Positions 12,501 through 17,084 of a stretch of DNA of 64,000 nucleotides are shown here, one piece after another; positions within the stretch are counted from its first letter, which is position 1, and each line of letters starts with the position of its first letter. A program made the translations under genes and the position numbers. The notes below the pieces were generated by a model. That model did no database searches and was not told where the DNA came from. It was given only the letters and a program-made list of their open reading frames with translations. Source of the DNA: Streptomyces sp. DvalAA-43 (lineage in GTDB: Bacteria; Actinomycetota; Actinomycetes; Streptomycetales; Streptomycetaceae); contig NZ_FMBW01000039.1 of the NCBI RefSeq assembly GCF_900091725.1, positions 202,262 to 266,261 on the forward strand, in the 5' to 3' direction.

Positions 12501-15500
12501 TTCGGCTCCGGGGTAGGTCCCGGAGATGCCGATGATCGCGATGTCGTGGTGGTCGTCGCGCGGCCCGGGTGCGGCAGACCTGTCATGGGAGGCGGGCGGG
12601 CCGGCGGTGTCGGGAACGGACGGTCCGGGTGCGGCGGGGGCCGGCGCGTCGTCCGTCCCGGCCGCGGGTGCTGCGGCTTCCGGCGCCGGTTCTCCGGCGG
12701 CGGTGATCTCGCGCAGCTTGTCACCGTGTTCCGCGACGAGGTGACCCGCGACGCCCTCGATACTCGTGTACTCGAAGAAGATCGTCTTGGAGAGCGGGCC
12801 GAAGAACACTTCGAGCGACGCGGTCGTCTCCAGGATCGCGAGCGAGTCGATCCCGTAGTCGACGAGGTTGGCCGTCTCGTCCAGCGTCAGGGGGTCGCGG
12901 TGCAGCACCTCGCCCACGACGCGGCGCAGGAAAGCGTTCGTACGCTCCATCAGGTCGTCCTCCGCGACGGCGGCCGCGGACTCCATCGGTGGGGTGTCCA
13001 CGGGTACGGAGCGGGGCGCCTCCGGGGGCGGGGCGGCGGCCGTGAGCGTCGCGGCGGCGCCGTACGCCACCACGGTGTGGGCGGGCGCGTCGCGCAGTAC
13101 GCCGCCGAGTACCCGCAGGCCCTCCTCCGTCGGGAGGGGCTCCCAGCCCCGGTCCCGGCGCATCGACTCCCGTGTCACGGGGTCCATGGACATCCCGCCG
13201 TCGGCCCACAGCGGCCAGCTGACGACCGACGTCCTCCCGCTCCGCTCGCCGATGTCCACCAGTGCCCGGCGGTGGTGGGCGAAGGCGTCCAGGAAGGCAT
13301 TGGCCGCCGCGTAGTCCGACTGCCCGGAGCTGCCGAACACCCCCGCCACGGAGGAGAAGGCGACGAAGAAGTCGAGCGCGAGGCCGCGCGTGGCGGCGTC
13401 GAGGTGGAGAACACCGTCGACCTTCGGCTCCAGCACCGCCCGCACGTCCGAGGTGTCCTTGGTGTAGAGATACGCGTCACGGAGGATGCCCGCCGCGTGG
13501 ACGATGCCGTCGATCGCCCCGTGATCCCGTACGACGGCGCGTACCGCACGGTCCACGTCGTCCTTCGAACCCACGTCGACGGGGAGGTAGTGGGCCTCGA
13601 CCCCCGCCTCCCGCAGCCCGCGCAGGGCCGTCTCGCTCGCGGCACCGGGCGCCGACCGGCCGCTCAGGACGACGGTGATGCCCGCACACCGCCCGAAGTA
13701 CCGTGCGACATGCAGCCCGAGGCCGCCGAGACCGCCCGTGATCCAGTAGACCCCGCCCTCCTTCAACGGCGGGATCTCCGCTCCTTCGTCCAGGCGGAAT
13801 TCCACGGGCCGTGCCGCGTGCCGGGTGCCGTCGGCCCCGTAGCGGATCTCGCAGTCGGCCGACCGGTCCGCCGCCTCCGCCCGGAGGATGTCCGCGATCC
13901 GCTCCGGCGACGCGGTGTCGAGTTCCGCGACGCGTACGACACGGCCGGTGATGCGGGGGTTCTCCAGGACGGCGGTCCTGAACAGGCCGGTCAGCGGCGC
14001 GTGGTGGTGCCGTGGCGACCGGTCGTCCACCAGGACGACGAACCGGTACGCTCCCCCGGGCTTCGACCTCACCAGCTCCACGGCGTGCCGGAACACCTGG
14101 TCCACCACGGCCCCGACACCGTCGGCGACCCGACCGGGCGTGACATCGGGCAGGCGGGCGACGGTGAAGCCCGTGGTGTCCGCCACGGCGGCGGCGTGCG
14201 CGGCGGCCCGACCACCGAGGTACCCGCGCACGGACGGGAGGGCCGTCGCCCGCTCCTCCGGTACGTCGAGGGGTGTCGGCACCCAGGGAACGGCGGCGGT
14301 GACGGTGTCCGCGCCGGTTCCTCGTCCGGAAGCCGCCCCGTGCGTCCGCTGGACGAGTCCGCGCAGACTGACACGGACCACTCCCTCGGAGTCGCAGAGG
14401 TCGATGTCGAACACGTCGAGCGTGCGGTGTCCTTCGCGGCGCCGTACCCACGCCCAGGTCTCCGACACACAGGCGCCATGCACCGTGAGTTCCTCGAACG
14501 CGAACGGCATGGCCGGACCGTCGGCCGGTTCGCGCGCCGTCTCCGCCAGGAGCACGAGCGAGGACTGGAGGGCCGCGTCGAGGACGCTCGGCGGCAGGAC
14601 GTATCCGGCGTCCGCCGCACCGGCAGCGGGCTTCCCGATACGCGCGATCAGCTCCCGCGTCCCCAGCCGGATCTCCTCGATCCCACGCATGGCCGGTCCG
14701 TACTCCAGGCCTCGGTCGTGGAACGCCGCGTACACGTCCGCCGGGCTGCGCTCCCCGGGGCAGGCTGCCCGCAGCGCGCCGAGATCGATGCGATCCGGCT
14801 CCTCCCGCCCGGCGGCCTCCACCACTCCCGAACTGTGGACCACGGCGGGGTCCGTGCCGGTGGAGACCTCGAAGGCGAGGGCGACGCCGTCCTGCGGGGT
14901 GAGCCGGACACCGACCTCGACCGGCGCGTCCCGCACGACGAGCGGGCGCGCCCATGCGACGTCGCGGAGCCGGACGACCGCCCGCTCCGCCGCATCGGAC
15001 CCCACCGCACGCACGGCCGCCGCACGGACCATCTCGATATGAGCGGCTGCCGGCAGCACCCGGGCACCACCCACCACGTGCGAGGCGAGAAACGGCTCCG
15101 CTCCGGTGAACGTCGAGCGGTACCGGTGACCGGCGGGGCCGGAGGCATCGGCGTGGAGGAGTGGGTGCGCGGCGGCAGCCCCGTTCGCCGCCGATGGCGT
15201 CCCTGGCGTCTCGACGCCCTTCCGCGGAACCTCGACGCCCGTCCGGGAGATCTCGAAGTCCTTCCGCGGAACGCTGAACCAGTGCCGCTCGCGGGCGAAG
15301 GGATATCCGGGCAGCCGCACACGTCGTGGACGTGGCTCGGGTGCGCCGTGACCGAGCTGATCCACCCAGTCCACCGCCCCGCCCTCCGCCCAACGTGTCC
15401 CCGCCGCCCTCAGATCGGCGACTTCCTCCTCCGCGCCCCGCAGCGTCCCGCCCAGGTGAAGCCCGCCCTCCGCGCGGGCGCCGTCGATGAACTCCCTCAG

Positions 15501-17084
15501 AAGGAATTCGAGTTCGGCACGGTCCGCGACGGCGAACGCGACCCGGACGGGCATGGGCTCGCGGCCGACCCGCAGGGTATACGCGATGTCGGCGAGCGAC
15601 TGCGAAGGGTGCTCGCCCAGGTGGGTGAGCAGGTTGCCCGCCACCGCCCGCAGCCGGTCCGGCGTCTTCGCGGAGAGCGGCAGGAGCTGCGGCCCCCGGA
15701 GAGGCCCGTCCTGCGCCCCTGCACCGGATTCATCGGCGAGATGTTCCTCAAGCACCACATGCGCGTTCGTGCCACCGAATCCGAACGAGCTCACCCCGGC
15801 CCGCCGTGGCCGGATCCTTCCGTCCGCCCCCGGGGTCGGCGCGGCCCAGGGCTGGGTGTCGCGGATGACATGGAACGGGCTGTCCTCAAGCTTGATGAGC
15901 CTGTTCTGATTCTGGAAGTTGACGTTCGCGGGCAGCGTCCGGAGCGCCAGCGAGCTGATCACCTTGGCGATTCCGGCGACTCCGGCCGCCCCTTCCAGAT
16001 GCCCGATATTGGTTTTGACCGAGCCGATTCCACAACTCGCCGGCCGGGCGGCGGTGCCCTGTGCCGCGTGCAGGTTCCGGAAGGCCTCCTTCAGAGCCAT
16101 GATCTCGATCGGATCACCGACGGGCGTTCCCGGTCCGTGCGCTTCGATATAGGTAACGGTTTCCGGCCGGATTCCGGCGCGGGTATAGAGTCCCTCGATC
16201 AGATTCGCCTGTGCTGTCGGATTGGTGACGGTGAGGGAATTCGTCCGGCCACCGTGGTTCGTGGCGACTCCCTTGATGACCGCGTGGATGGGATCGCCGT
16301 CCGCGACGGCCCGCGCGAGCGGCTTCAGGAGGAGTACCGCACCGCCTTCACCCCGGACGTAGCCGTCGGCGCTCTGGTCGAAGGCGCTCGCACGGCCGGT
16401 GCGGGACAACATGCTCGCCTGGCTGAACGCGACGAAGTGCTTCGGCGACCAGATCAGGTTGACTCCACCGGCCAGGGCGACACCGCACTCGCCGTTGCAC
16501 AACGCGCGCACCGCTTCGTACACCGATACGAGCGAGCTCGAACATGCCGTGTCATTGGTGATGCTCGGACCCTGGAAGTCGAAATAGTAGGAGATCCGGT
16601 TCGCGATGATCGAGTACGCCGTTCCGGTGGGGAAATAGACGTCGGTCCTTGCCCCTTCGCGTTCCATCATTTCCGCGTAGTCCGCATGGCAGACACCCAT
16701 GAAGACGCCCGTTTCCGTACCGGCCAGGGAACTCGCCGCATAGCCCGCGTTCTCGATCGCCCGCCAGGCGAGTTCGAGCGCCATGCGCTGCTGGGGATCC
16801 ATGCTCTCGGCCTCGCGCGGGGAAATACTGAAGAACTCGGCATCGAAGCAGTCCGCATGTTCGATGAACCCGCCCCAGATGCTGTTCGTCTTCTGGGCCC
16901 CGAGCCGTGGATCACCGAAGTACCGTTCCTTCGACCAGCGTTCCGGGGGGACTTCCGAGATGAGCGAGCGGCCCGCGACGAGATGCCCGCCGAGCTCTTC
17001 CAGTGTCTCCGCGCCGGGGAAGCGCAGAGCGAGCCCGATGATCGCGACATCATCCGTCGCGGGCGCCGGATCGAACGTACTCAT
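1..17084 (-). CDS. AT-less (trans-AT) type I polyketide synthase, glutarimide type, 3' end outside window
   Basis: A single reading frame is open from ATG at 17084 to the window edge, at least 5,694 codons with no stop, so the gene is partial at its 3' end. Five KS domains (active Cys 181, 1685, 2752, 3914, 4670), two DH (His669/Asp836 and His5152/Asp5321), three KR (from about 1108, 3363 and 5624) and four ACPs (Ser 1414, 2473, 3662, 4436) can be placed. No AT domain is present. Each KS is followed by the short linker ending in a YPF-type motif that is usual in AT-less synthases. Order: KS-DH-KR-ACP, KS-B-ACP, KS-KR-ACP, KS-ACP, KS-DH-KR-. The start ATG overlaps the stop of the amidotransferase gene (ATGA), with GGGAGG just upstream. 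By comparison with known glutarimide synthases, it should build a glutarimide starter and begin chain extension. The substrate assignment is inference; the domain order is read directly. Confidence 0.95.
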   Translation of the reverse strand, partial: MSTFDPAPATDDVAIIGLALRFPGAETLEELGGHLVAGRSLISEVPPERWSKERYFGDPRLGAQKTNSIWGGFIEHADCFDAEFFSISPREAESMDPQQRMALELAWRAIENAGYAASSLAGTETGVFMGVCHADYAEMMEREGARTDVYFPTGTAYSIIANRISYYFDFQGPSITNDTACSSSLVSVYEAVRALCNGECGVALAGGVNLIWSPKHFVAFSQASMLSRTGRASAFDQSADGYVRGEGGAVLLLKPLARAVADGDPIHAVIKGVATNHGGRTNSLTVTNPTAQANLIEGLYTRAGIRPETVTYIEAHGPGTPVGDPIEIMALKEAFRNLHAAQGTAARPASCGIGSVKTNIGHLEGAAGVAGIAKVISSLALRTLPANVNFQNQNRLIKLEDSPFHVIRDTQPWAAPTPGADGRIRPRRAGVSSFGFGGTNAHVVLEEHLADESGAGAQDGPLRGPQLLPLSAKTPDRLRAVAGNLLTHLGEHPSQSLADIAYTLRVGREPMPVRVAFAVADRAELEFLLREFIDGARAEGGLHLGGTLRGAEEEVADLRAAGTRWAEGGAVDWVDQLGHGAPEPRPRRVRLPGYPFARERHWFSVPRKDFEISRTGVEVPRKGVETPGTPSAANGAAAAHPLLHADASGPAGHRYRSTFTGAEPFLASHVVGGARVLPAAAHIEMVRAAAVRAVGSDAAERAVVRLRDVAWARPLVVRDAPVEVGVRLTPQDGVALAFEVSTGTDPAVVHSSGVVEAAGREEPDRIDLGALRAACPGERSPADVYAAFHDRGLEYGPAMRGIEEIRLGTRELIARIGKPAAGAADAGYVLPPSVLDAALQSSLVLLAETAREPADGPAMPFAFEELTVHGACVSETWAWVRRREGHRTLDVFDIDLCDSEGVVRVSLRGLVQRTHGAASGRGTGADTVTAAVPWVPTPLDVPEERATALPSVRGYLGGRAAAHAAAVADTTGFTVARLPDVTPGRVADGVGAVVDQVFRHAVELVRSKPGGAYRFVVLVDDRSPRHHHAPLTGLFRTAVLENPRITGRVVRVAELDTASPERIADILRAEAADRSADCEIRYGADGTRHAARPVEFRLDEGAEIPPLKEGGVYWITGGLGGLGLHVARYFGRCAGITVVLSGRSAPGAASETALRGLREAGVEAHYLPVDVGSKDDVDRAVRAVVRDHGAIDGIVHAAGILRDAYLYTKDTSDVRAVLEPKVDGVLHLDAATRGLALDFFVAFSSVAGVFGSSGQSDYAAANAFLDAFAHHRRALVDIGERSGRTSVVSWPLWADGGMSMDPVTRESMRRDRGWEPLPTEEGLRVLGGVLRDAPAHTVVAYGAAATLTAAAPPPEAPRSVPVDTPPMESAAAVAEDDLMERTNAFLRRVVGEVLHRDPLTLDETANLVDYGIDSLAILETTASLEVFFGPLSKTIFFEYTSIEGVAGHLVAEHGDKLREITAAGEPAPEAAAPAAGTDDAPAPAAPGPSVPDTAGPPASHDRSAAPGPRDDHHDIAIIGISGTYPGAETLAELWAVLGEGRHEFREVPRERWDHDAVYSRDRSVLGKSSIRTGTFLRDIESFDPRYFRISKRDAENMSPEVRLFLQTGVEALEDAGYSRETIQRQYDGDVGVLAGSMSNHYGLYGFQNSLTRGSPASGSYTATLPNMLSYFYGFTGPSMFVDTMCSGSSTCVHQAVQMLRAGECRMAVAGGVNLLLHPYNLISSSQEHFTTATSDVIRSFGLGADGTILGEGVGALVLKPLVEAERDGDHVYAVIKGTALANAGVRNGFTVPSPRMQARAIEKAIDDAGVDPRTISYVEAHGSGTSLGDPIEVKALTTAFEKYTQDTEFCAIGSVKSNMGHLLHAAGMIGIAKVVLQFQNGKLAPSLHSSVTNPDIDFSRTPFRLQQRLAAWEPAVTTVDGRRITHPRRAGITSIGAGGMNSHIILEEYQRPDRDPHGAPDGREELFVFSAMNDSALETCLHRFRAYLTAGAEPDAAAIAFTLRVGKNELPHRWAFLARTTGEAVAAVDRYLAGDRDLGAALAGGGPRTEDLRKLATTWVGGRSVDWSGADRGARAPRRVSLPAYPFERVRCWVTPEEGAPSVIAPLALRDKLHPFLGRNESDADGLRYVLDVHLDDLLDYGCTSGERQDKKRGVIPTFAVDLAIAATKVSGFADGSAVRRLRLLGQVGWTTATRLVTVFDAPDGKRASGYVFAEDAVGSRMPVAAFDVPMGEEDRTPLSGHPRTDRFAGIAADVLAPHQAEPLSSAEFLAELAEGGIGYAPELSGTESAFRLRDGRLVLRVGTPELQRDHVKPRVTLAPHVLAAIAQGLQAEAKRQGSPDWARTAPHHIDEIRLLTDGSCGVVPVAYVVFDVTADGEGLGGSVGLLDRNGQVVGVLCDLWCGDDEGPRKDPDVSERVVDGADVADRGTPAESSDGVISFAVDELREMAGGILKFERGELDARTGFDAFGFDSISLVTLSKQIRERFGIDLTPAVFFDRNTFDSLGRHLFTEHEGPLRAAYERSLPPDPAGEPAPSPGSRPRGEATGAAEETTGAAGETTGAAGETTGAPDVAPAGPPRPAPADSPLPVAVIGAAGRFPGSPDLDAYWANLAAGTDSVTAFPLDRYDAAYARIAEAAEFPHHAAVLDDVDAFDAAFFRILPREAELMDPQHRLALQTVWNAVEHSGYAPSGLPANTGLFFGVSGTDYATLLAAHGAPPDAFTSTGNAHSMLANRISYVLDIHGPSEPVDTACSSSLVAVHRAVEAIRSGACDAAIAGGVNLLLSVDTFVSAGRAGMLSPDGRCKTFASDANGYVRGEGVGAVVLKPLADAERDGDAILAVIVGTAENHGGRANSLTAPNGTAQSDLVVRAMGGIDPRTIGYVEAHGTGTALGDPVEVRALQAAFRQLGSDGPATCGLGSVKTNIGHLEAAAGIAGLLKVVLAMEHGTLPRSLHSDRINPYIQLDGSPFRIVRANEPWERPRGRDGDLAPRRAGVSSFGFGGANCHVVIEEYTGQAARTSPAQDADGPGNRVAVPLSARTEQQLRERARNLLAHLEDTPRPAALRSIGWTLQTGREAMAERVGWVVSSRHELASKLREFISETMSGTTSGATSGPRHGARPAQDGLADVVARWSGGEEVDWLRLYGAAGAALPRRAHLPTYPFARDRYWLPGSAEKANSVAEHRPSAATTLFVPRWTPKTASRDLAGGAPHTRHTVILCGAPAAVRDGVERRLPGVRCHAVTTAKRRPETRFTDLSRQVFEIVRELAGQTHDGATLVQVVTPADGDEAVGPALAGLLRTTALESPHIAGQVLALDGERDADDIAAIVLENAGHADDALVLHRGTERRVRTWVPGTAGGTGTPWRSGGVYLITGGAGGIGALVARRIARDAVRPTLVLVGRSAPDARIGRLLAELRQAGAVAQYAVADVSRWEEVRHLVARVGEETGPIHGIVHAAGVIHDAYLTNKTTEEWDEVLAPKVDGAVHLDRATAHLPIESFLVFSSGTAVTGNPGQSDYATANGYLGEYAAHRNRRVAAGERSGHTVAIAWPLWKDGGMAVDDATRAYLRRSRGLVPMESDEGLEALLNAWRLGEAGEDQIWVHHGEPAGLVPVPPPAAAAPAPATAAARPDRETLRSVVELFARVTKLPLHDIDVDRPLDDLALDSVMVVQLNRELSSAYGEVSTTLFYEFPTLRAIAGELAGAPAPSAPGTRADGPSGAVRVPAARHTPGTAADPGPPAPDDAIAIIGMSGRYPQAENTDEFWANLTAGRDSITEIPPGRWPLDGFYEPDRATAVATGRSYSKWGGFLRDFDAFDPHFFRIAPRDAYTMDPQERLFLQASWEVIEDAGYTREELARRHQRRVGVFAGVTKSGHARHGAARLPSGETVVPALSFASLSARTSYVLDLHGPSLTIDTMCSSSLTAIHEACEHLRRGACELAIAGGVNLYLHPSDYVELCRCTMLSSQARVRSFGSGGDGFVPGEGVGAVLLKPLARALADGDQVLAVVRGTSINHGGRSHGYTVPSPTAQAELIRDALTRAGIAAREVGYVEAHGTGTELGDPIEVKGLSLAFEESTDERQFCAIGSVKSMIGHLEAAAGIAGVTKAVLQLRHRTLVPSLHAEELNPGIRFEETPFFVQRTLAPWESETPRIAAVSSFGAGGSNAHVILEEYVPDAAPDRPASGGGEQLVVLSARTPERLRHSAARLVEFLEREETERGTVGLADLAHTLQVGREAMKERLAVTVASLPELLRVLRGYVESGDGAGTPGLHRGSAGQGLGAAAGIAADEDLRELLVERWARKGKHDQLAALWADGMELDWRRLHGAAAPRRISLPTYPFARDRFWIGDLEPVREAAPGTIPVVAAPRSEEAGPRVAPDVTSDTTPDVAPDVTSDTTRGVTPDVTREERVGRTVRETIAQVLVMEPDDVDGGLAFADYGLDSILAVRLVHLLNDTFRLDLSTGVVFDHSSADRLVAHLLAEHADIGAVAPPPAITGEARPRTAPGALPEERPAAHAPIAIVGMSGRFPGSDNLDDLWTHLVNGDDLITDATRWDLADTGADGSARCTQGGFLHGIDRFDPLFFGISGVEAAAMDPQQRLLLEEASKALQNAGYAGRHLDGTRCGVYVGCYKGDYQEVVGDGAPAQAFWGNMASLIPARVSYFLDLKGPALAVDTSCSSSLVAIDLACRGLWSGETEMALAGGVFVQSTPRLYELAGGAGMLSATGRCHTFDHRADGFVPGEGVGVLVLKRLDDALADGDHIHGVIRATGSNHDGATNGITAPSSVSQERLLRDTYESFGIDVESIRLVEAHGTGTPLGDPIEFSALSRAFRAGTEKTGYCALGSVKTNLGHTQFAAGVAGVFKILLAMRHQRIPASLHFEKPNPAIALEDSPFYLSTRNHRWEAPADGGPRRGAVSSFGASGTNAHLVIEEAPPTARARARTPRPAYLVVLSAHSREQLVQQMARLAEHCRRQDLPDLGDLAHTLAVGRDWFPHRFACVAADRAELLRILDEGPDGARAFTGQVVSARKGVAGAGAEKRHGEECLHRCAHPTGSDADAVPYRADLAALAGYFTQGVDLDYGAAFAAGAHLRVPLPTYPFADESHWAGPPPRSPLPVTTPSRPVPDHPLIHGESVAADHPGTLRASTVFTGDEAVLRDHTVRGQRVLPGAAHLEMAREAAARAWGTGATTSLLIRDMTWVRPVAFDGGPLSVDVLVRPTAGDELTFEIASTTGRDTGPVVFSTGRIAPSATARPDRVDLASLRAECGTAVSAERIGEALAAMGIVHGPSLRAVRAAHVATGTVLARLALPAGTDPADAGYVLPPALLDSAIQASIALQLADGGASVETVVPFALDRLELFAPCTGSMWAVVHVADGTETATALSRLDVDLVDGDGEVCVRMTGYASRPVKEPTPSLFAPVWEPVSERTSGARALPPTEQILVVGGTTGQRSALVRRHPQVTAWDLGPGASADEITSRLRDSAPVGHLVWIAPGAAPEDQEALLPTDTAGFTAAQEDGVIAAFRMIKALVRTGHDARPLAVTLVTRSALATYDTEPTAPAHAGLHGLFGSLGQEYTNWSVRRTDLDTADLPEDLLTPPDRATGETLVRRAGQWLVRRWVPCRPGTVQRAAYREGGVYVVIGGAGGLGTVWTRHVVQRHGAHVIWIGRRPQDASIEAKLSTCPGRGSVRYLSADAADPASLRA
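3660..5870 (-). other. PKS module 4: KS-ACP, no MT or KR
   Basis: Residues about 3739-4475. KS4 has Cys3914 in DTMCSSS and EAHGTGT; ACP4 has Ser4436 in YGLDSI. The roughly 235 residues between them are the usual KS flanking linker plus a Thr/Asp/Val-rich repeat, leaving no room for a methyltransferase (about 300 residues) or a KR. The beta-keto group should be kept. Known relatives I recall carry a methyl next to this ketone. Confidence 0.88.
3887..3982 (-). repeat. 36-bp direct repeat in the KS4-ACP4 linker
   Basis: Two adjacent 36-bp units (3911-3946 and 3947-3982) are nearly identical, with a shorter related piece before them (3887-3910). They encode a 12-residue unit rich in Asp, Thr, Val and Pro, just before ACP4. 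This is a low-complexity spacer, probably disordered. Confidence 0.85.
5985..9323 (-). other. PKS module 3: KS-KR-ACP
   Basis: Residues about 2588-3700. KS3 has Cys2752 (DTACSSS) and EAHGTGT. A structural half-KR (about 3100-3360) precedes the catalytic KR3 with GGAGGIG near 3371 and Tyr3514 in SDYATAN. An IHD motif fits a B-type ketoreductase. ACP3 Ser3662 sits in LALDSV. With no DH the expected result is a beta-hydroxyl, matching the hydroxyethyl link next to the glutarimide in cycloheximide and streptimidone. Leu3095 in the KS-KR linker is encoded by TTA. Confidence 0.88.
7800..7802 (-). promoter_or_regulatory. TTA leucine codon in the PKS gene (bldA control point)
   Basis: The in-frame codon at 7802-7800 is TTA (residue Leu3095), in the linker after KS3. 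TTA codons are rare in Streptomyces and need the bldA tRNA, so full-length translation should depend on bldA. The codon is read directly; regulation is inferred. Confidence 0.75.
9379..9462 (-). repeat. 21-bp tandem repeat (4 copies) in ACP2-KS3 linker
   Basis: Four head-to-tail 21-bp units at 9379-9399, 9400-9420, 9421-9441 and 9442-9462. The first two are identical, the third differs at two bases and the fourth is degenerate. They encode a seven-residue Gly-Ala-Ala-Gly-Glu-Thr-Thr repeat in the flexible linker after ACP2. The unit length keeps frame, so copy-number change would only alter linker length. Confidence 0.9.
9555..12551 (-). other. PKS module 2: KS-B-ACP (branching module)
   Basis: Residues about 1512-2512. 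KS2 has Cys1685 in DTMCSGSSTC rather than DTACSSS, and a divergent loop (NAGVRNG) where other KSs have NHGGR; its EAHGSGT and GHLLHAAG histidines are present. A DH-like domain without DH catalytic residues follows (residues about 2114-2404), then ACP2 with Ser2473 in FDSISL. KS-B-ACP modules catalyse vinylogous addition of malonyl-ACP to a KS-bound enoyl thioester in rhizoxin and glutarimide pathways. Placed directly after a KS-DH-KR-ACP module, it fits formation of the glutarimide ring. Confidence 0.85.
9873..10745 (-). other. B (branching) domain, DH-like fold without DH catalytic dyad
   Basis: Residues about 2114-2404 of the PKS. The domain begins HPFLG like a dehydratase and is about 290 residues long. 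The segment matching HxxxGxxxxP has no His (only GVIPTFAVDL is left of it), and the segment matching LLDxAxQ reads HVLAAIAQ, so the catalytic Asp is Ala. Loss of both residues while keeping the double-hotdog length is what is known for B domains of branching modules. The alternative is an inactive DH, but its position between KS and ACP with no KR argues for B. Confidence 0.8.
12735..17051 (-). other. PKS module 1: KS-DH-KR-ACP
   Basis: Residues about 12-1455. KS1 has the Cys181 motif DTACSSS and the His motif EAHGPGT, where the usual T is replaced by P. DH1 starts near residue 640, has HxxxGxxxxP at 669-678 and LDAALQ with Asp836 and Gln840, so it looks active. KR1 has the GGLGGLG nucleotide loop near 1117, catalytic Ser1245 and Tyr1258, and an LRD motif typical of B-type ketoreductases. 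ACP1 carries Ser1414 in YGIDSL. In glutarimide pathways this module turns malonamyl into an alpha,beta-unsaturated 4-carbamoylbutenoyl thioester, the acceptor for the branching step. Confidence 0.9.
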
